DNA of 64,000 nt from positions 2,356,001 through 2,420,000 of the forward strand of contig NZ_VFNC01000001.1 of the NCBI RefSeq assembly GCF_006715395.1, given 5' to 3'. The position numbers and the translations under genes are program-made. A model generated the notes under the pieces. That model made no database searches and was not told the DNA's origin. It saw only the letters and a program-made list of their open reading frames with translations. The stretch comes from Streptomyces sp. SLBN-31 (GTDB taxonomy: Bacteria; Actinomycetota; Actinomycetes; Streptomycetales; Streptomycetaceae). Each line of letters starts with the position of its first letter. Positions within the stretch are counted from its first letter, which is position 1. This document shows, one piece after another, positions 1 through 6,929 of this stretch.

Positions 1-1
1 G

Positions 2-385
2 GAGTACGACGCCCACGTCCCGCAGGCCGCCGCCCTCGCCGTCGCTCACCTGGACCTGGCCGTCGTACCGCCCGGCCTGAACAGGCTGGCGGCCGTCGTG
101 GGCACCGGGCGGCCCGTGCTCGCCGGGCGGATCGCCCACACGCTGCGGCTGCGCCTGCAGCACCAGGAGAAGCAGGTCGACGCCGAGGAGCTGCTCGCGG
201 AGGCGGTACGGCTGACCGGACACGGCGGTCACACCGAGGGGCTGCTCGCCCTCGCCGTCGTCCAGGCGCTCGGCAACCGCGCCGACTGGCCGGCGCCCTG
301 GCGCGAGCGGCTGCGGGCACTGCGCCGCCACCCCCGCGCCGACGTAAGGGACGCGGCGCTGGAGGAGACGACGGCGTACGAGTGA
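2..385 (+). CDS. Hypothetical protein, C-terminal end only
   Basis: The reading frame is open from the left edge to a TGA at 383-385, so only the last 127 residues are present and the start lies outside the window. The visible part is rich in Ala, Leu and Arg and looks all-helical. The final segment (RRHPRADVRDAALEET) resembles a HEAT-type helical repeat, but that is an impression and not a domain match. I do not recognise the family. A strong hairpin begins at the stop codon and closes the transcription unit. Direction and frame are supported by codon-position GC bias. Confidence 0.7.
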   Translation, partial: EYDAHVPQAAALAVAHLDLAVVPPGLNRLAAVVGTGRPVLAGRIAHTLRLRLQHQEKQVDAEELLAEAVRLTGHGGHTEGLLALAVVQALGNRADWPAPWRERLRALRRHPRADVRDAALEETTAYE

Positions 386-412
386 GCGGACGGCCTCGGT
401 CGGCCGTCCGCT
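385..412 (+). terminator. Terminator-like hairpin
   Basis: Perfect 11-bp arms (AGCGGACGGCC and GGCCGTCCGCT) flank a 6-nt loop, starting at the last base of the preceding stop codon. It lies between a rightward gene end and the end of the leftward desaturase gene, so it may serve both strands. No T-tract follows, as is usual in Streptomyces. Confidence 0.75.
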
Positions 413-448
413 CTGCGCAGGATTGATCCCCTGGAGCCGGGGGTGGCC

Positions 449-1423
449 TCAGCCGGCCGCCCGCGCCGCCATCCGGGCCTTGCGGGTCGCGAGCTTCTCG
501 TCGAACTTCAGGGCCTCCGCGTCGAGGCCGCCCATGAACAGGCCGAGTTCCTCCTGGGCCTGGACGCCCTCCGGGCCGAGGCCGTCGATCTCCAGGACCT
601 TCAGGTGGCGCAGGACCGGCTGGAGGACGTCGTCGTGGTGGATGCGCAGGTTGTAGACCTCGCCTATCGCCATCTGCGCCGCCGCCCGCTCGAAGCCGGG
701 GATGCCGTGGCCGGGCATGCGGAAGTTGACGACGACGTCCCGCACGGCCTGCATCGTCAGGTCCGGGGCGAGCTCGAAGGCGGCCTTCAGCAGGTTGCGG
801 TAGAAGACCATGTGCAGGTTCTCGTCGGTCGCGATGCGGGCCAGCATGCGGTCGCAGACCGGGTCGCCGGACTGGTGGCCGGTATTGCGGTGCGAGATGC
901 GGGTCGCGAGCTCCTGGAAGGCGACGTAGGCCACCGAGTGCAGCATCGAGTGGCGGTTGTCCGACTCGAAGCCCTCGCTCATGTGCGCCATCCGGAACTG
1001 CTCCAGCTTGTCCGGGTCCACCGCGCGCGAGGCGAGCAGGTAGTCGCGCATCACGATGCCGTGTCGGCCCTCCTCGGCGGTCCAGCGGTGCACCCAGGTG
1101 CCCCAGGCGCCGTCGCGGCCGAAGAGCGAGGCGATCTCGTGGTGGTAGCTGGGCAGGTTGTCCTCGGTGAGGAGGTTCACCACGAGCGCGATGCGGCCGA
1201 TCTCGGTGACCTTCGACTGCTCCTTGTCCCAGGCCTCGCCGTCCTCGAAGAGGCCGGGGAAGTTACGGGCGTCGGACCACGGCACGTACTCGTGCGGCAT
1301 CCAGTCCTTGGCGACCTGCAGATGCCGGTTGAGTTCGGTCTCGACCACTTCCTCCAGCGCGTACAGCAGCCGGGCGTCGGTCCAGACGGCGGGGCTGCCG
1401 AGGGAAGGGGAAGTGATCGTCAC
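449..1423 (-). CDS. Acyl-ACP desaturase-like ferritin-fold di-iron protein
   Basis: A 324-residue soluble protein of the acyl-ACP desaturase family (FA_desaturase_2), which introduces a double bond into acyl-ACP chains using a di-iron centre and O2. Ligand motifs are visible: ExxH at E118-H121 (EEGRH), a glutamate at E171 and a second ExxH at E201-H204 (DENLH). I start at the GTG at 1423 because GGAG (complement of 1429-1432) sits 5 nt upstream. A longer frame from 1444 would place that ribosome-binding site inside the gene. It is apparently monocistronic and transcribed through an unusual triple-palindrome region upstream. A role in membrane lipid unsaturation is inferred from the family; substrate and regiospecificity cannot be read from the sequence. 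Confidence 0.9.
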   Translation of the reverse strand: MTITSPSLGSPAVWTDARLLYALEEVVETELNRHLQVAKDWMPHEYVPWSDARNFPGLFEDGEAWDKEQSKVTEIGRIALVVNLLTEDNLPSYHHEIASLFGRDGAWGTWVHRWTAEEGRHGIVMRDYLLASRAVDPDKLEQFRMAHMSEGFESDNRHSMLHSVAYVAFQELATRISHRNTGHQSGDPVCDRMLARIATDENLHMVFYRNLLKAAFELAPDLTMQAVRDVVVNFRMPGHGIPGFERAAAQMAIGEVYNLRIHHDDVLQPVLRHLKVLEIDGLGPEGVQAQEELGLFMGGLDAEALKFDEKLATRKARMAARAAG

Positions 1424-1481
1424 GGGAACTCCAGGGGGACGCACGACAGAAGCGGAACCGACCGGCGAGCGGTGCCGGGAA

Positions 1482-1525
1482 CCTACGCAATCGTAGGCTA
1501 CGAATCCGTAGGTTACGATGCCGTA
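1482..1525. promoter_or_regulatory. Three phased palindromes, probable repressor operator of the desaturase gene
   Basis: Three copies of TACG-N4-CGTA are centred at 1489.5, 1504.5 and 1519.5, exactly 15 bp apart. The left copy is a 16-bp perfect-arm palindrome (CCTACG-CAAT-CGTAGG). On the minus strand the region reads as tandem 15-mers of the form TAACCTACGGNATCG. It lies 60-100 bp upstream of the desaturase start. Palindromes of this type are typical of TetR-family lipid regulators, but no regulator gene is adjacent, so the binding protein must act in trans. Confidence 0.65.
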
Positions 1526-1641
1526 GGTTAAGGGCGCTGTAAAGATCCCTGATCAGGCACCCTGCCGCAGGCGTCCGAGGGCATGTCAAAAAGCCCCACG
1601 ACCCGCAGGTCCCGGGACCGAAGGGGTGAGTCGCTCACCCG

Positions 1642-2418
1642 TCAGGCGTACAAGTCGCGCATGCGGACCGAGAGGCACGTCACACACCCCTCGAGCTTCT
1701 CGAACTCGCTGATGTCGACCACGACGGGCTCGAAACCGAGATCGGCGAGCAGGTCCGCCGTCTTCGGCGCGCTCGCCGCCATCAGCAGCTTGTCCCCGCC
1801 GAGCAGCACCACGTGCGCGCCGGACTCCTCCGGCACCGACAGGAAACGCGGGAAGAGCGCGGGCCGGTCGACCTTCGGGATGTGCCCGACGACGGTCCCG
1901 TCGGGCAGCGCGGTGACCGCCGACTTCAGGTGCAGTACCCGGCTGACCGGCACCGCCACGACCCGCGCCCCCAGCGGCTCGAAGGCGGCCCGCAGCTGCT
2001 GCACGCCGGCCGCGTTGGTGCGCCCGCCCCGGCCGACGTAGATCGTGTCGTCGACCTTCAGCACGTCCCCGCCGTCCAGCGTGCCCGGCTCCCAGATCCA
2101 GTTCACCGAGCAGCCCAGCCGGGCGACGGCCTCCTCCACGCCGGCCGTCTCCTCCCGGCGCGACTCGGCGCCGGAGCGCGCGATCAGCGCGACGTTCTTG
2201 TACATGACGACGGTGTCCTCGACGAACACCGAGTCCGGGCAGTCGTCGGCCGGGTCGACCTCGATCGTCTCCCAGCCGTGCTCTCTCAGGGCCTCGACGT
2301 AGGCCTCCCACTGCTCGCCCGCGAGATCGGCGTCGACCTTCTCCCGCTCGATGTGCGTCACCAGACCATCGGCGAGGCGCGGGCTGGGGCGGCGGACGAG
2401 GGCCTTCTTGCTGGGCAC
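1642..2418 (-). CDS. ddaH: Dimethylargininase (DDAH), amidinotransferase superfamily
   Basis: A 258-residue enzyme expected to hydrolyse N-omega-methylated arginines to citrulline plus methylamines. The pentein-fold core is clear: an early FVEDT loop (residues 65-69), the RSGAESRREE segment (81-90), a catalytic His in LHLKS (H163) and a nucleophilic Cys near the C-terminus in CVTCLS (C248). Length matches bacterial DDAH. The GTG start at 2418 has AAAGG about 6 nt upstream; the longer in-frame extension to 3351 is antisense to the ABC-F gene and is not real. A hairpin at 2447-2481 separates it from the upstream ABC-F gene. The exact substrate (methylarginine or arginine) is family inference. 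Confidence 0.88.
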   Translation of the reverse strand: MPSKKALVRRPSPRLADGLVTHIEREKVDADLAGEQWEAYVEALREHGWETIEVDPADDCPDSVFVEDTVVMYKNVALIARSGAESRREETAGVEEAVARLGCSVNWIWEPGTLDGGDVLKVDDTIYVGRGGRTNAAGVQQLRAAFEPLGARVVAVPVSRVLHLKSAVTALPDGTVVGHIPKVDRPALFPRFLSVPEESGAHVVLLGGDKLLMAASAPKTADLLADLGFEPVVVDISEFEKLEGCVTCLSVRMRDLYA

Positions 2419-2446
2419 GAGGGGCCTTTCGCATCGGAGGGGCGGG

Positions 2447-2481
2447 GGACCGGGCACCCGTGGTGTGCGGGGGCCCGGTCC
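2447..2481 (-). terminator. Terminator-like hairpin after the ABC-F gene
   Basis: Arms GGACCGGGC (2447-2455) and GCCCGGTCC (2473-2481) form a 9-bp stem. A second short hairpin, CGAGGG-caaaa-CCCTCG at 2504-2520, lies nearer the ABC-F stop codon. Together they probably end the ABC-F transcript before ddaH. Confidence 0.55.
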
Positions 2482-2549
2482 GCCATCATGCAGCGCGGAC
2501 CGGCGAGGGCAAAACCCTCGTTGCCGGGCTGTGCCCCTCCTGAGATGCG

Positions 2550-4163
2550 CTACCCGACCTCCTCCGGCGCCGTCTCCCGCAGCTCGCCGTCGAGCAGCAG
2601 CCATCTCGTGATGCCGATCGACTCCAGGAACGGCAGGTCGTGGCTGGCCACGATCAGCGCCCCCTCGTACGACTCCAGGGCGCTCGTCAGCTGTCGCACG
2701 CTCGCCATGTCGAGGTTGTTCGTCGGCTCGTCGAGCATGAGCAGCTGCGGCGCCGGCTCGGCCAGCATCAGCGCGGCCAGCGCCGCCCGGAAGCGCTCGC
2801 CGCCGGACAGGGTCGCCGCCTTCTGGTCGGCGCGGGCGCCCCGGAACAGGAAGCGGGCCAGCCGCGCCCGGATCCCGTTGTTGGTGGCGCCCGGCGCGAA
2901 CCGGGCCACGTTCTCGGCGACGGAGAGCTCGTCGTCGAGCACGTCCAGGCGCTGCGGCAGGAAACGCAGCGGCACGTGCACCTGTGCCTCGCCCGACACC
3001 GGCGCCAGCTCCCCGGCGATCGTCCGCAGCAGCGTCGTCTTGCCCGCGCCGTTGCGCCCGATGAGCGCGACCCGCTCGGGACCGTGCAGGTCGAGCCCGC
3101 CGGCCACCCGCGCGCCGTACGCGAGCTCCAGCTCCCGCAGGGTGAGCACGCCGCGGCCCGGCGGTACGGCGGTGTACGGCAGGTCGACGCGGATCTCGTC
3201 GTCGTCCCGTACGGCCTCCACCGCGTCGTCGAGCCGTTCCCTCGCCTCGGTGAGCCGCTCCTCGTGCAGGAGCCGGTGCTTCCCCGCGGACACCTGGGCC
3301 GCGCGCTTGCGCGCCCCCATGACGATCTTCGGCTCGCGCTTCTGGTCCCACATCTTCTGGCCGTACCGCTTGCGCCGGGCCAACTTGACCTGAGCGTCCA
3401 CCAGTTCGCGTTTCTGCTTGCGCAGATCGGACTCGGCGACGCGCACCATCCGCTCGGCCGCCTCCTGTTCGACGGCGAGCGCCTCCTCGTAGGCGGAGAA
3501 GTTGCCGCCGAACCAGGTGACCTCGCCGGAGCGCAGGTCCGCGATCTGGTCGACGAGTTCCAGCAGTTCACGGTCGTGGCTGACCACGACCATGACGCCC
3601 GGCCAGGACTCGACGGCCGCGTACAGCCGCCGGCGCGCGTACAGGTCGAGGTTGTTCGTCGGCTCGTCCAGGAGCAGTACGTCCGGGCGGCGCAGCAGCA
3701 GCGCGGCCAGCCGCAGCAGCACCGACTCGCCGCCGGAGACCTCGCCGATGGTGCGGTCCAGCCCGATGTGGCCGAGCCCGAGTTCACCGAGGGTGGCGAG
3801 GGCGCGCTCCTCCACGTCCCAGTCGTCGCCGAGGGTCTCGAAGTGCTCCTCGGTCAGCTCGCCCGCCTCGATGGCGTGCAGCGCGGCCCGCCGTTCGGCG
3901 ATGCCGAGCGCCTCGTCGACGCGCAGGCGCGTGTCGAGCGTGACGTTCTGCGGGAGGTGTCCGATCTCGCCCGCGACGCGTACGACGCCTTCGGCCGGGG
4001 CGAGTTCGCCGGCGACGAGCTTCAACAGGGTCGACTTGCCGGACCCGTTGACGCCGACGAGTCCGGTCCTGCCCGGACCGAAGGCGACGTCGAGTCCCTC
4101 GAAGACGGACGTGCCGTCCGGCCAGGAGAAGGACAGGGAAGTGCAGGTGATGGAAGTAGACAT
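2550..4163 (-). CDS. ABC-F ribosomal protection ATPase (antibiotic-resistance type)
   Basis: A 537-residue protein with two ABC ATPase domains and no membrane segment. It has Walker A GVNGSGKST near residue 37 and a second IGRNGAGKTT near residue 360. It has two signature motifs (VSGGE, LSGGE), two LLLDEPTNNLD/LMLDEPTNNLD Walker B boxes, and a charged linker (roughly residues 220-300) that in this family reaches the ribosomal peptidyl-transferase centre. ABC-F proteins bind the E site and dislodge peptidyl-transferase antibiotics. From memory, the S. coelicolor protein at this locus has been linked to pleuromutilin/streptogramin A-type resistance. The ATG at 4163 has GGAGG 6 nt upstream (4174-4170). 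A leader ORF and hairpin precede it, suggesting induction by ribosome-mediated attenuation. Confidence 0.93.
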   Translation of the reverse strand: MSTSITCTSLSFSWPDGTSVFEGLDVAFGPGRTGLVGVNGSGKSTLLKLVAGELAPAEGVVRVAGEIGHLPQNVTLDTRLRVDEALGIAERRAALHAIEAGELTEEHFETLGDDWDVEERALATLGELGLGHIGLDRTIGEVSGGESVLLRLAALLLRRPDVLLLDEPTNNLDLYARRRLYAAVESWPGVMVVVSHDRELLELVDQIADLRSGEVTWFGGNFSAYEEALAVEQEAAERMVRVAESDLRKQKRELVDAQVKLARRKRYGQKMWDQKREPKIVMGARKRAAQVSAGKHRLLHEERLTEARERLDDAVEAVRDDDEIRVDLPYTAVPPGRGVLTLRELELAYGARVAGGLDLHGPERVALIGRNGAGKTTLLRTIAGELAPVSGEAQVHVPLRFLPQRLDVLDDELSVAENVARFAPGATNNGIRARLARFLFRGARADQKAATLSGGERFRAALAALMLAEPAPQLLMLDEPTNNLDMASVRQLTSALESYEGALIVASHDLPFLESIGITRWLLLDGELRETAPEEVG

Positions 4164-4168
4164 ACGGG

Positions 4169-4232
4169 GCCTCCGCGATTGCGTGGTGCGGTCAGGGGCA
4201 AACGCGTATCGAGACACCGGCGACCCGGAGGC
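4169..4232 (-). promoter_or_regulatory. Anti-Shine-Dalgarno hairpin in the ABC-F leader
   Basis: In the leader RNA, GCCTCCG (4232-4226) is complementary over 7 bp to CGGAGGC (4175-4169), which contains the Shine-Dalgarno sequence of the ABC-F gene. The upstream arm lies inside the leader ORF and the downstream arm just after its stop codon. A ribosome stalled in the leader ORF could therefore free the ribosome-binding site. Pairing is read directly; the mechanism is inferred from other ABC-F and Erm leaders. Confidence 0.5.
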
Positions 4233-4344
4233 GGGACCCGAGGAGAAGAGGAGGGCACGAAGAAGGCCCTGCTGCGTCGGGACGGCTCGAACACCGAGGT
4301 CGCACGCTGCGCACACACCTCTCGGGTGTGACGCGGTGTCTCAT
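4192..4344 (-). CDS. Leader peptide upstream of the ABC-F gene
   Basis: A 50-codon ORF starting ATG at 4344 (MRHRVTPERC...) and ending TGA at 4194-4192, 28 nt before the ABC-F start. GAGG lies just upstream of the ATG, with a stronger GGAGAAGG further away. It is Arg- and Cys-rich and resembles no known protein, consistent with a regulatory leader. An in-frame ATG at 4395 would lie at or before the predicted transcription start and is therefore unlikely. Translation is unproven. Confidence 0.45.
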   Translation of the reverse strand: MRHRVTPERCVRSVRPRCSSRPDAAGPSSCPPLLLGSRLRVAGVSIRVCP

Positions 4345-4397
4345 GACCTCAGAGGAGCAACGTCCTTCTCCGATCGACGACAACAGAACCGCCATAC

Positions 4398-4426
4398 ACC
4401 GTACGAGCGGGGTTCGGGGCTGTCAA
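4398..4426 (-). promoter_or_regulatory. Sigma-70-type promoter of the ABC-F gene
   Basis: On the minus strand a perfect -35 TTGACA (4426-4421) is followed after 17 nt by -10 TACGGT (4403-4398). The predicted start near 4390 gives a leader of about 225 nt, long enough for the leader ORF and hairpin. It is one of the best consensus promoters in the window. Confidence 0.75.
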
Positions 4427-4469
4427 CGAATTAACGTGAGCCCCGACCTCGCCGCACCAAGGAGACCTC

Positions 4470-5096
4470 GTGCCCCACGGTTCGCTCCCCCTCCCGGCCA
4501 AGCTCTGCCTGCTGACCTGGGACACTCCCGGCGGCGAGGCCATGGCCGCCGCGCACGTGGTGCGGGCCGGCGCCCTCACCGAGCTGGTCCTGCGCGGCCT
4601 GCTCACCGACGACGACGGCATCGCCACGCCCGTGGACCTGGACTCCCTCGCCGGGGACGCCGTGCTCGACGGCCTCCTGGAACTGGTCCGCGAGTCCCGG
4701 CCGCACCGCTGGCGGACCTGGGTGACGCTGCACGCGCGCGTGACGTTCGACGCGGCACGCGAGCAGCTGACTGCCGAGGGATGCCTGCGGGCGGAGAAGA
4801 AACGGGTCCTCGGCGTTTTCCCGAGCGTGGAACACGTACTGGACGACACGGCCCTCGTGGAGGCCCTGCGTGAGGAGGCCCGGCGGGTCCTCGGGGAACG
4901 GCTGCCCGAGGTCTCCGGCCGGCAGGCCGCGTTCGCCGCCCTCGCGGCCGCCGCGAACCCGCCCGCGCTGTTCCCGGACGGCGGCCGCGGACACCACGAG
5001 GACCGCGTCGAGGAACTGATCGCGCTCAGCGGGGCACGGGTGGTGCTCAGCGAACTGTGCGCCACCCTGTCGACCCCGGGCCGAGCCCTCACGTAG
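4470..5096 (+). CDS. GPP34 (Golgi phosphoprotein 3-like) family protein
   Basis: A 208-residue protein with the GPP34 fold seen in many actinobacterial paralogues. The N-terminus (LPLPAKLCLLTWD) is the family hallmark, and the rest is helical with LLTDDDG and a small C-terminal helix bundle (ALAAAANPPAL). Eukaryotic GOLPH3 binds phosphatidylinositol-4-phosphate at membranes; the bacterial role is unknown. The GTG start at 4470 has AAGGAGA 5-8 nt upstream. It is divergent from the ABC-F gene and their promoters share the 4373-4469 interval. It is followed by a two-part hairpin, so it looks monocistronic. Confidence 0.85.
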   Translation: MPHGSLPLPAKLCLLTWDTPGGEAMAAAHVVRAGALTELVLRGLLTDDDGIATPVDLDSLAGDAVLDGLLELVRESRPHRWRTWVTLHARVTFDAAREQLTAEGCLRAEKKRVLGVFPSVEHVLDDTALVEALREEARRVLGERLPEVSGRQAAFAALAAAANPPALFPDGGRGHHEDRVEELIALSGARVVLSELCATLSTPGRALT

Positions 5097-5100
5097 AGGC

Positions 5101-5139
5101 CACCCCCACCGCGACCGGCTTCCGCAGCCGGAGGGTGGG
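5101..5139 (+). terminator. Terminator-like hairpin; nothing else seen to 5378
   Basis: Inner stem CCGGCT-tccgc-AGCCGG (5116-5132) is enclosed by CCACCC (5101-5106) and GGGTGG (5134-5139), starting 4 nt after the GPP34 stop codon. The following stretch to 5378 is C/G/T-rich, has no gene I can support and presumably carries the promoter of the next gene. Confidence 0.6.
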
Positions 5140-5378
5140 TATCCCGCGGCCCTTACGTGGCTGCTCGGTTTCGGTCGGTCGTCCTCGCGGCCCTCGGGTC
5201 GCGGCCCGGTATTCGGCTTTCGTCGGTGGAGGCCGGGTCTCGCGCGCCCCTCGCGTCGCGGCCGGCTTCCGGCTCCCGCACGGGGAGGGCGGGTGCCCTC
5301 GGCCCTCGCGTCCGGCCCCCACGTCGACGTCGGATTCCTGCCAGCTCCCGTCCCTCCCCGGCTGGTTGGGTGGTGTGC

Positions 5379-6212
5379 ATGACGACGAACCCGCATCCGC
5401 TGCGCGACCGCGCCCTCGCCTTCCGCGCCCTGCACGTCCCTGGCGAGCCGCTCGTCCTGCCCAACGCCTGGGACGCCATGAGTGCGCGCGTGGTCGCCGA
5501 CGCGGGCGCCGCGGCCGTCGCCACCACCAGTGCCGGCCTCGCCTGGACGCTCGGCGCGACCGACGGCGACCGGCTGGACCGGGACACGGCCCTCGCCGCC
5601 GTCGCGCGCATCGCCGCCTCGGTCGGCCTGCCCGTCAGCGCCGACATCGAGAGCGGCTACGCGAAGGACCCGGCGGGCGTCGCCGACACGGTCCGCGCGG
5701 TGATCGAGGCCGGCGCGGTGGGCGTCAACATCGAGGACACGCTGTACGAGCCCGGCGCAGGGCCCCTACTGCCGATCGCCGGGCAGGCCGAGCGCATCGC
5801 GGCCGCCCGGGAGGCCGCCGACGCGGAAGGAGTGCCGCTCTTCGTCAACGCCCGGATCGACACCTTCCTGCGGGGCGGCGGAGAAGTGGACCACACCCTG
5901 GAGCGGGCCGCCGCGTTCCTCGCCGCGGGCGCCGACGGAGTCTTCGTACCCGGGGCCGTCGACCCGGACACGATCGGACTCCTCGCCGCGGGGATCGACG
6001 CCCCGCTGAACGTCCTGGCGGGCCCCGGGGCCCTGCCGGTCACCGAACTGGCGTCTCTGGGCGTCGCGCGGGTGAGCATCGGCTCCGAGGTGGCGCAGGC
6101 GGCGTACGCCGTGGCTCGACGGGCGGCAAGGGAACTGCTGGAGAAGGGAACGTACGACGCTCTGGCAGGCGGCCTGGACTACACGGCCCTGAACGATTTG
6201 GCGACGCCCTGA
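5379..6212 (+). CDS. Isocitrate lyase/PEP mutase family enzyme
   Basis: A 277-residue TIM-barrel enzyme of the ICL/PEPM superfamily. Visible hallmarks are LPNAWDAMSARV near the N-terminus, the Mg-binding SADIESGY loop (around residue 90), VGVNIEDT and VNARIDTF. The isocitrate lyase KKCGH motif is absent, so it is more likely a phosphonopyruvate hydrolase-, oxaloacetase- or carboxyphosphonoenolpyruvate-type member; the substrate is unassigned. The ATG at 5379 is chosen from the family N-terminus. The ribosome-binding site is poor (GGTTGGGTGGTG). It is convergent with ssgD across a repeated intergenic hairpin. Confidence 0.82.
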   Translation: MTTNPHPLRDRALAFRALHVPGEPLVLPNAWDAMSARVVADAGAAAVATTSAGLAWTLGATDGDRLDRDTALAAVARIAASVGLPVSADIESGYAKDPAGVADTVRAVIEAGAVGVNIEDTLYEPGAGPLLPIAGQAERIAAAREAADAEGVPLFVNARIDTFLRGGGEVDHTLERAAAFLAAGADGVFVPGAVDPDTIGLLAAGIDAPLNVLAGPGALPVTELASLGVARVSIGSEVAQAAYAVARRAARELLEKGTYDALAGGLDYTALNDLATP

Positions 6213-6220
6213 CCCGCCTC

Positions 6221-6292
6221 AGGGGCGGGGGGAACTGCGCGACAGGCCACAACGCGGCTGCAGGGACCGACAACCGCCCGGGCCCCGCCCCT
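6221..6292. repeat. Streptomyces-type interspersed intergenic repeat / bidirectional terminator
   Basis: AGGGGCGGGG (6221-6230) pairs perfectly with CCCCGCCCCT (6283-6292) around a core containing GGGAACTGCGCGAC. From memory, a very similar element with the same GGGAACTGCGCGA core occurs many times between convergent genes in Streptomyces chromosomes. Here it fills the gap between two convergent stop codons almost exactly. Confidence 0.6.
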
Positions 6293-6709
6293 TCAGCAGG
6301 CGTCCCGCATCAACTCGGCCAGGTCATGGTCGAGGTCGAGGTGCAGGTGCTCCAGCCCGACGGGCACGAGATCCCCCGTCGCGTCGAGGAACGACCGGAC
6401 CTCCTCCGACCGCACGTGCACCACGGCCGTTCCCTCGGGCGCGTGGAACTCCAGCACGGTCCGCTCGTACCCGTACGGCCGCACCCGCACGTCCCCGTGC
6501 CCCTCCGGCCCCTCCAGGCCGGCCGTGAGCAGTTCCCGCGAGAAGGTCCAGCAGACCTCCACGCCCTCGAGCGTGGCCGGCGCGGGGAAGGTCATGCGGA
6601 CCGCGAACGGATCGGTACGGTCGTAGTGAAGCGTCGCCGGGATGCTGGGCATGCGCGGCGCGGCGGCGACGAGGCGGGCCTCGACGGGCTGCTCGATGAC
6701 GGTGGACAA
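6293..6709 (-). CDS. ssgD: SsgA-like sporulation/cell-division protein (SsgD type)
   Basis: A 138-residue SALP protein. These actinobacterial proteins control septum-site localisation, peptidoglycan remodelling and autolytic spore separation. Family features are the ATLHYDRTDPFAVRMTF segment (residues about 26-42), WTFSRELLTAGL, GDVRVRPYG and the C-terminal HLDLDHDLAELM. The start is TTG at 6709 with GGAG 6 nt upstream; no ATG or GTG in the frame gives the expected length. The assignment to SsgD rather than another paralogue rests on remembered synteny with S. coelicolor. Confidence 0.85.
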   Translation of the reverse strand: MSTVIEQPVEARLVAAAPRMPSIPATLHYDRTDPFAVRMTFPAPATLEGVEVCWTFSRELLTAGLEGPEGHGDVRVRPYGYERTVLEFHAPEGTAVVHVRSEEVRSFLDATGDLVPVGLEHLHLDLDHDLAELMRDAC

Positions 6710-6929
6710 CGCCTGCTCCCTTATGACGGCTGGACGAGCTTGCGGGCTTCTTGAGCCGGGCACTGCTAGAGACGCCGGAATCGGTGAATCCGTGCACACG
6801 AATTTCGAGTGACCTCCGTCACCGCGTTCATTCACAGAAGTGACGTGATCCACCTCGGTTGCGCCGGTGGGCAGTTGGCGCGCGCGGGCATCTGGACGGA
6901 GCCGGGGCGGTGGACTAGCTTCGCCCGCC

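Noticed and set aside
1642..3351. A 569-residue minus-strand frame including the dimethylargininase
   Set aside because: The N-terminal two thirds are an out-of-frame reading of the ABC-F gene; the family N-terminus starts at the GTG at 2418.
4345..4395. Upstream ATG (4395) extending the ABC-F leader ORF to 67 codons
   Set aside because: It falls at or before the transcription start predicted from the TTGACA/TACGGT promoter, so it would not be translated.
5140..5378. A possible gene between the GPP34 and PEP mutase-family genes
   Set aside because: Frames here are Arg/Gly/Pro-rich with no ribosome-binding site or domain and look like noncoding GC-rich sequence.
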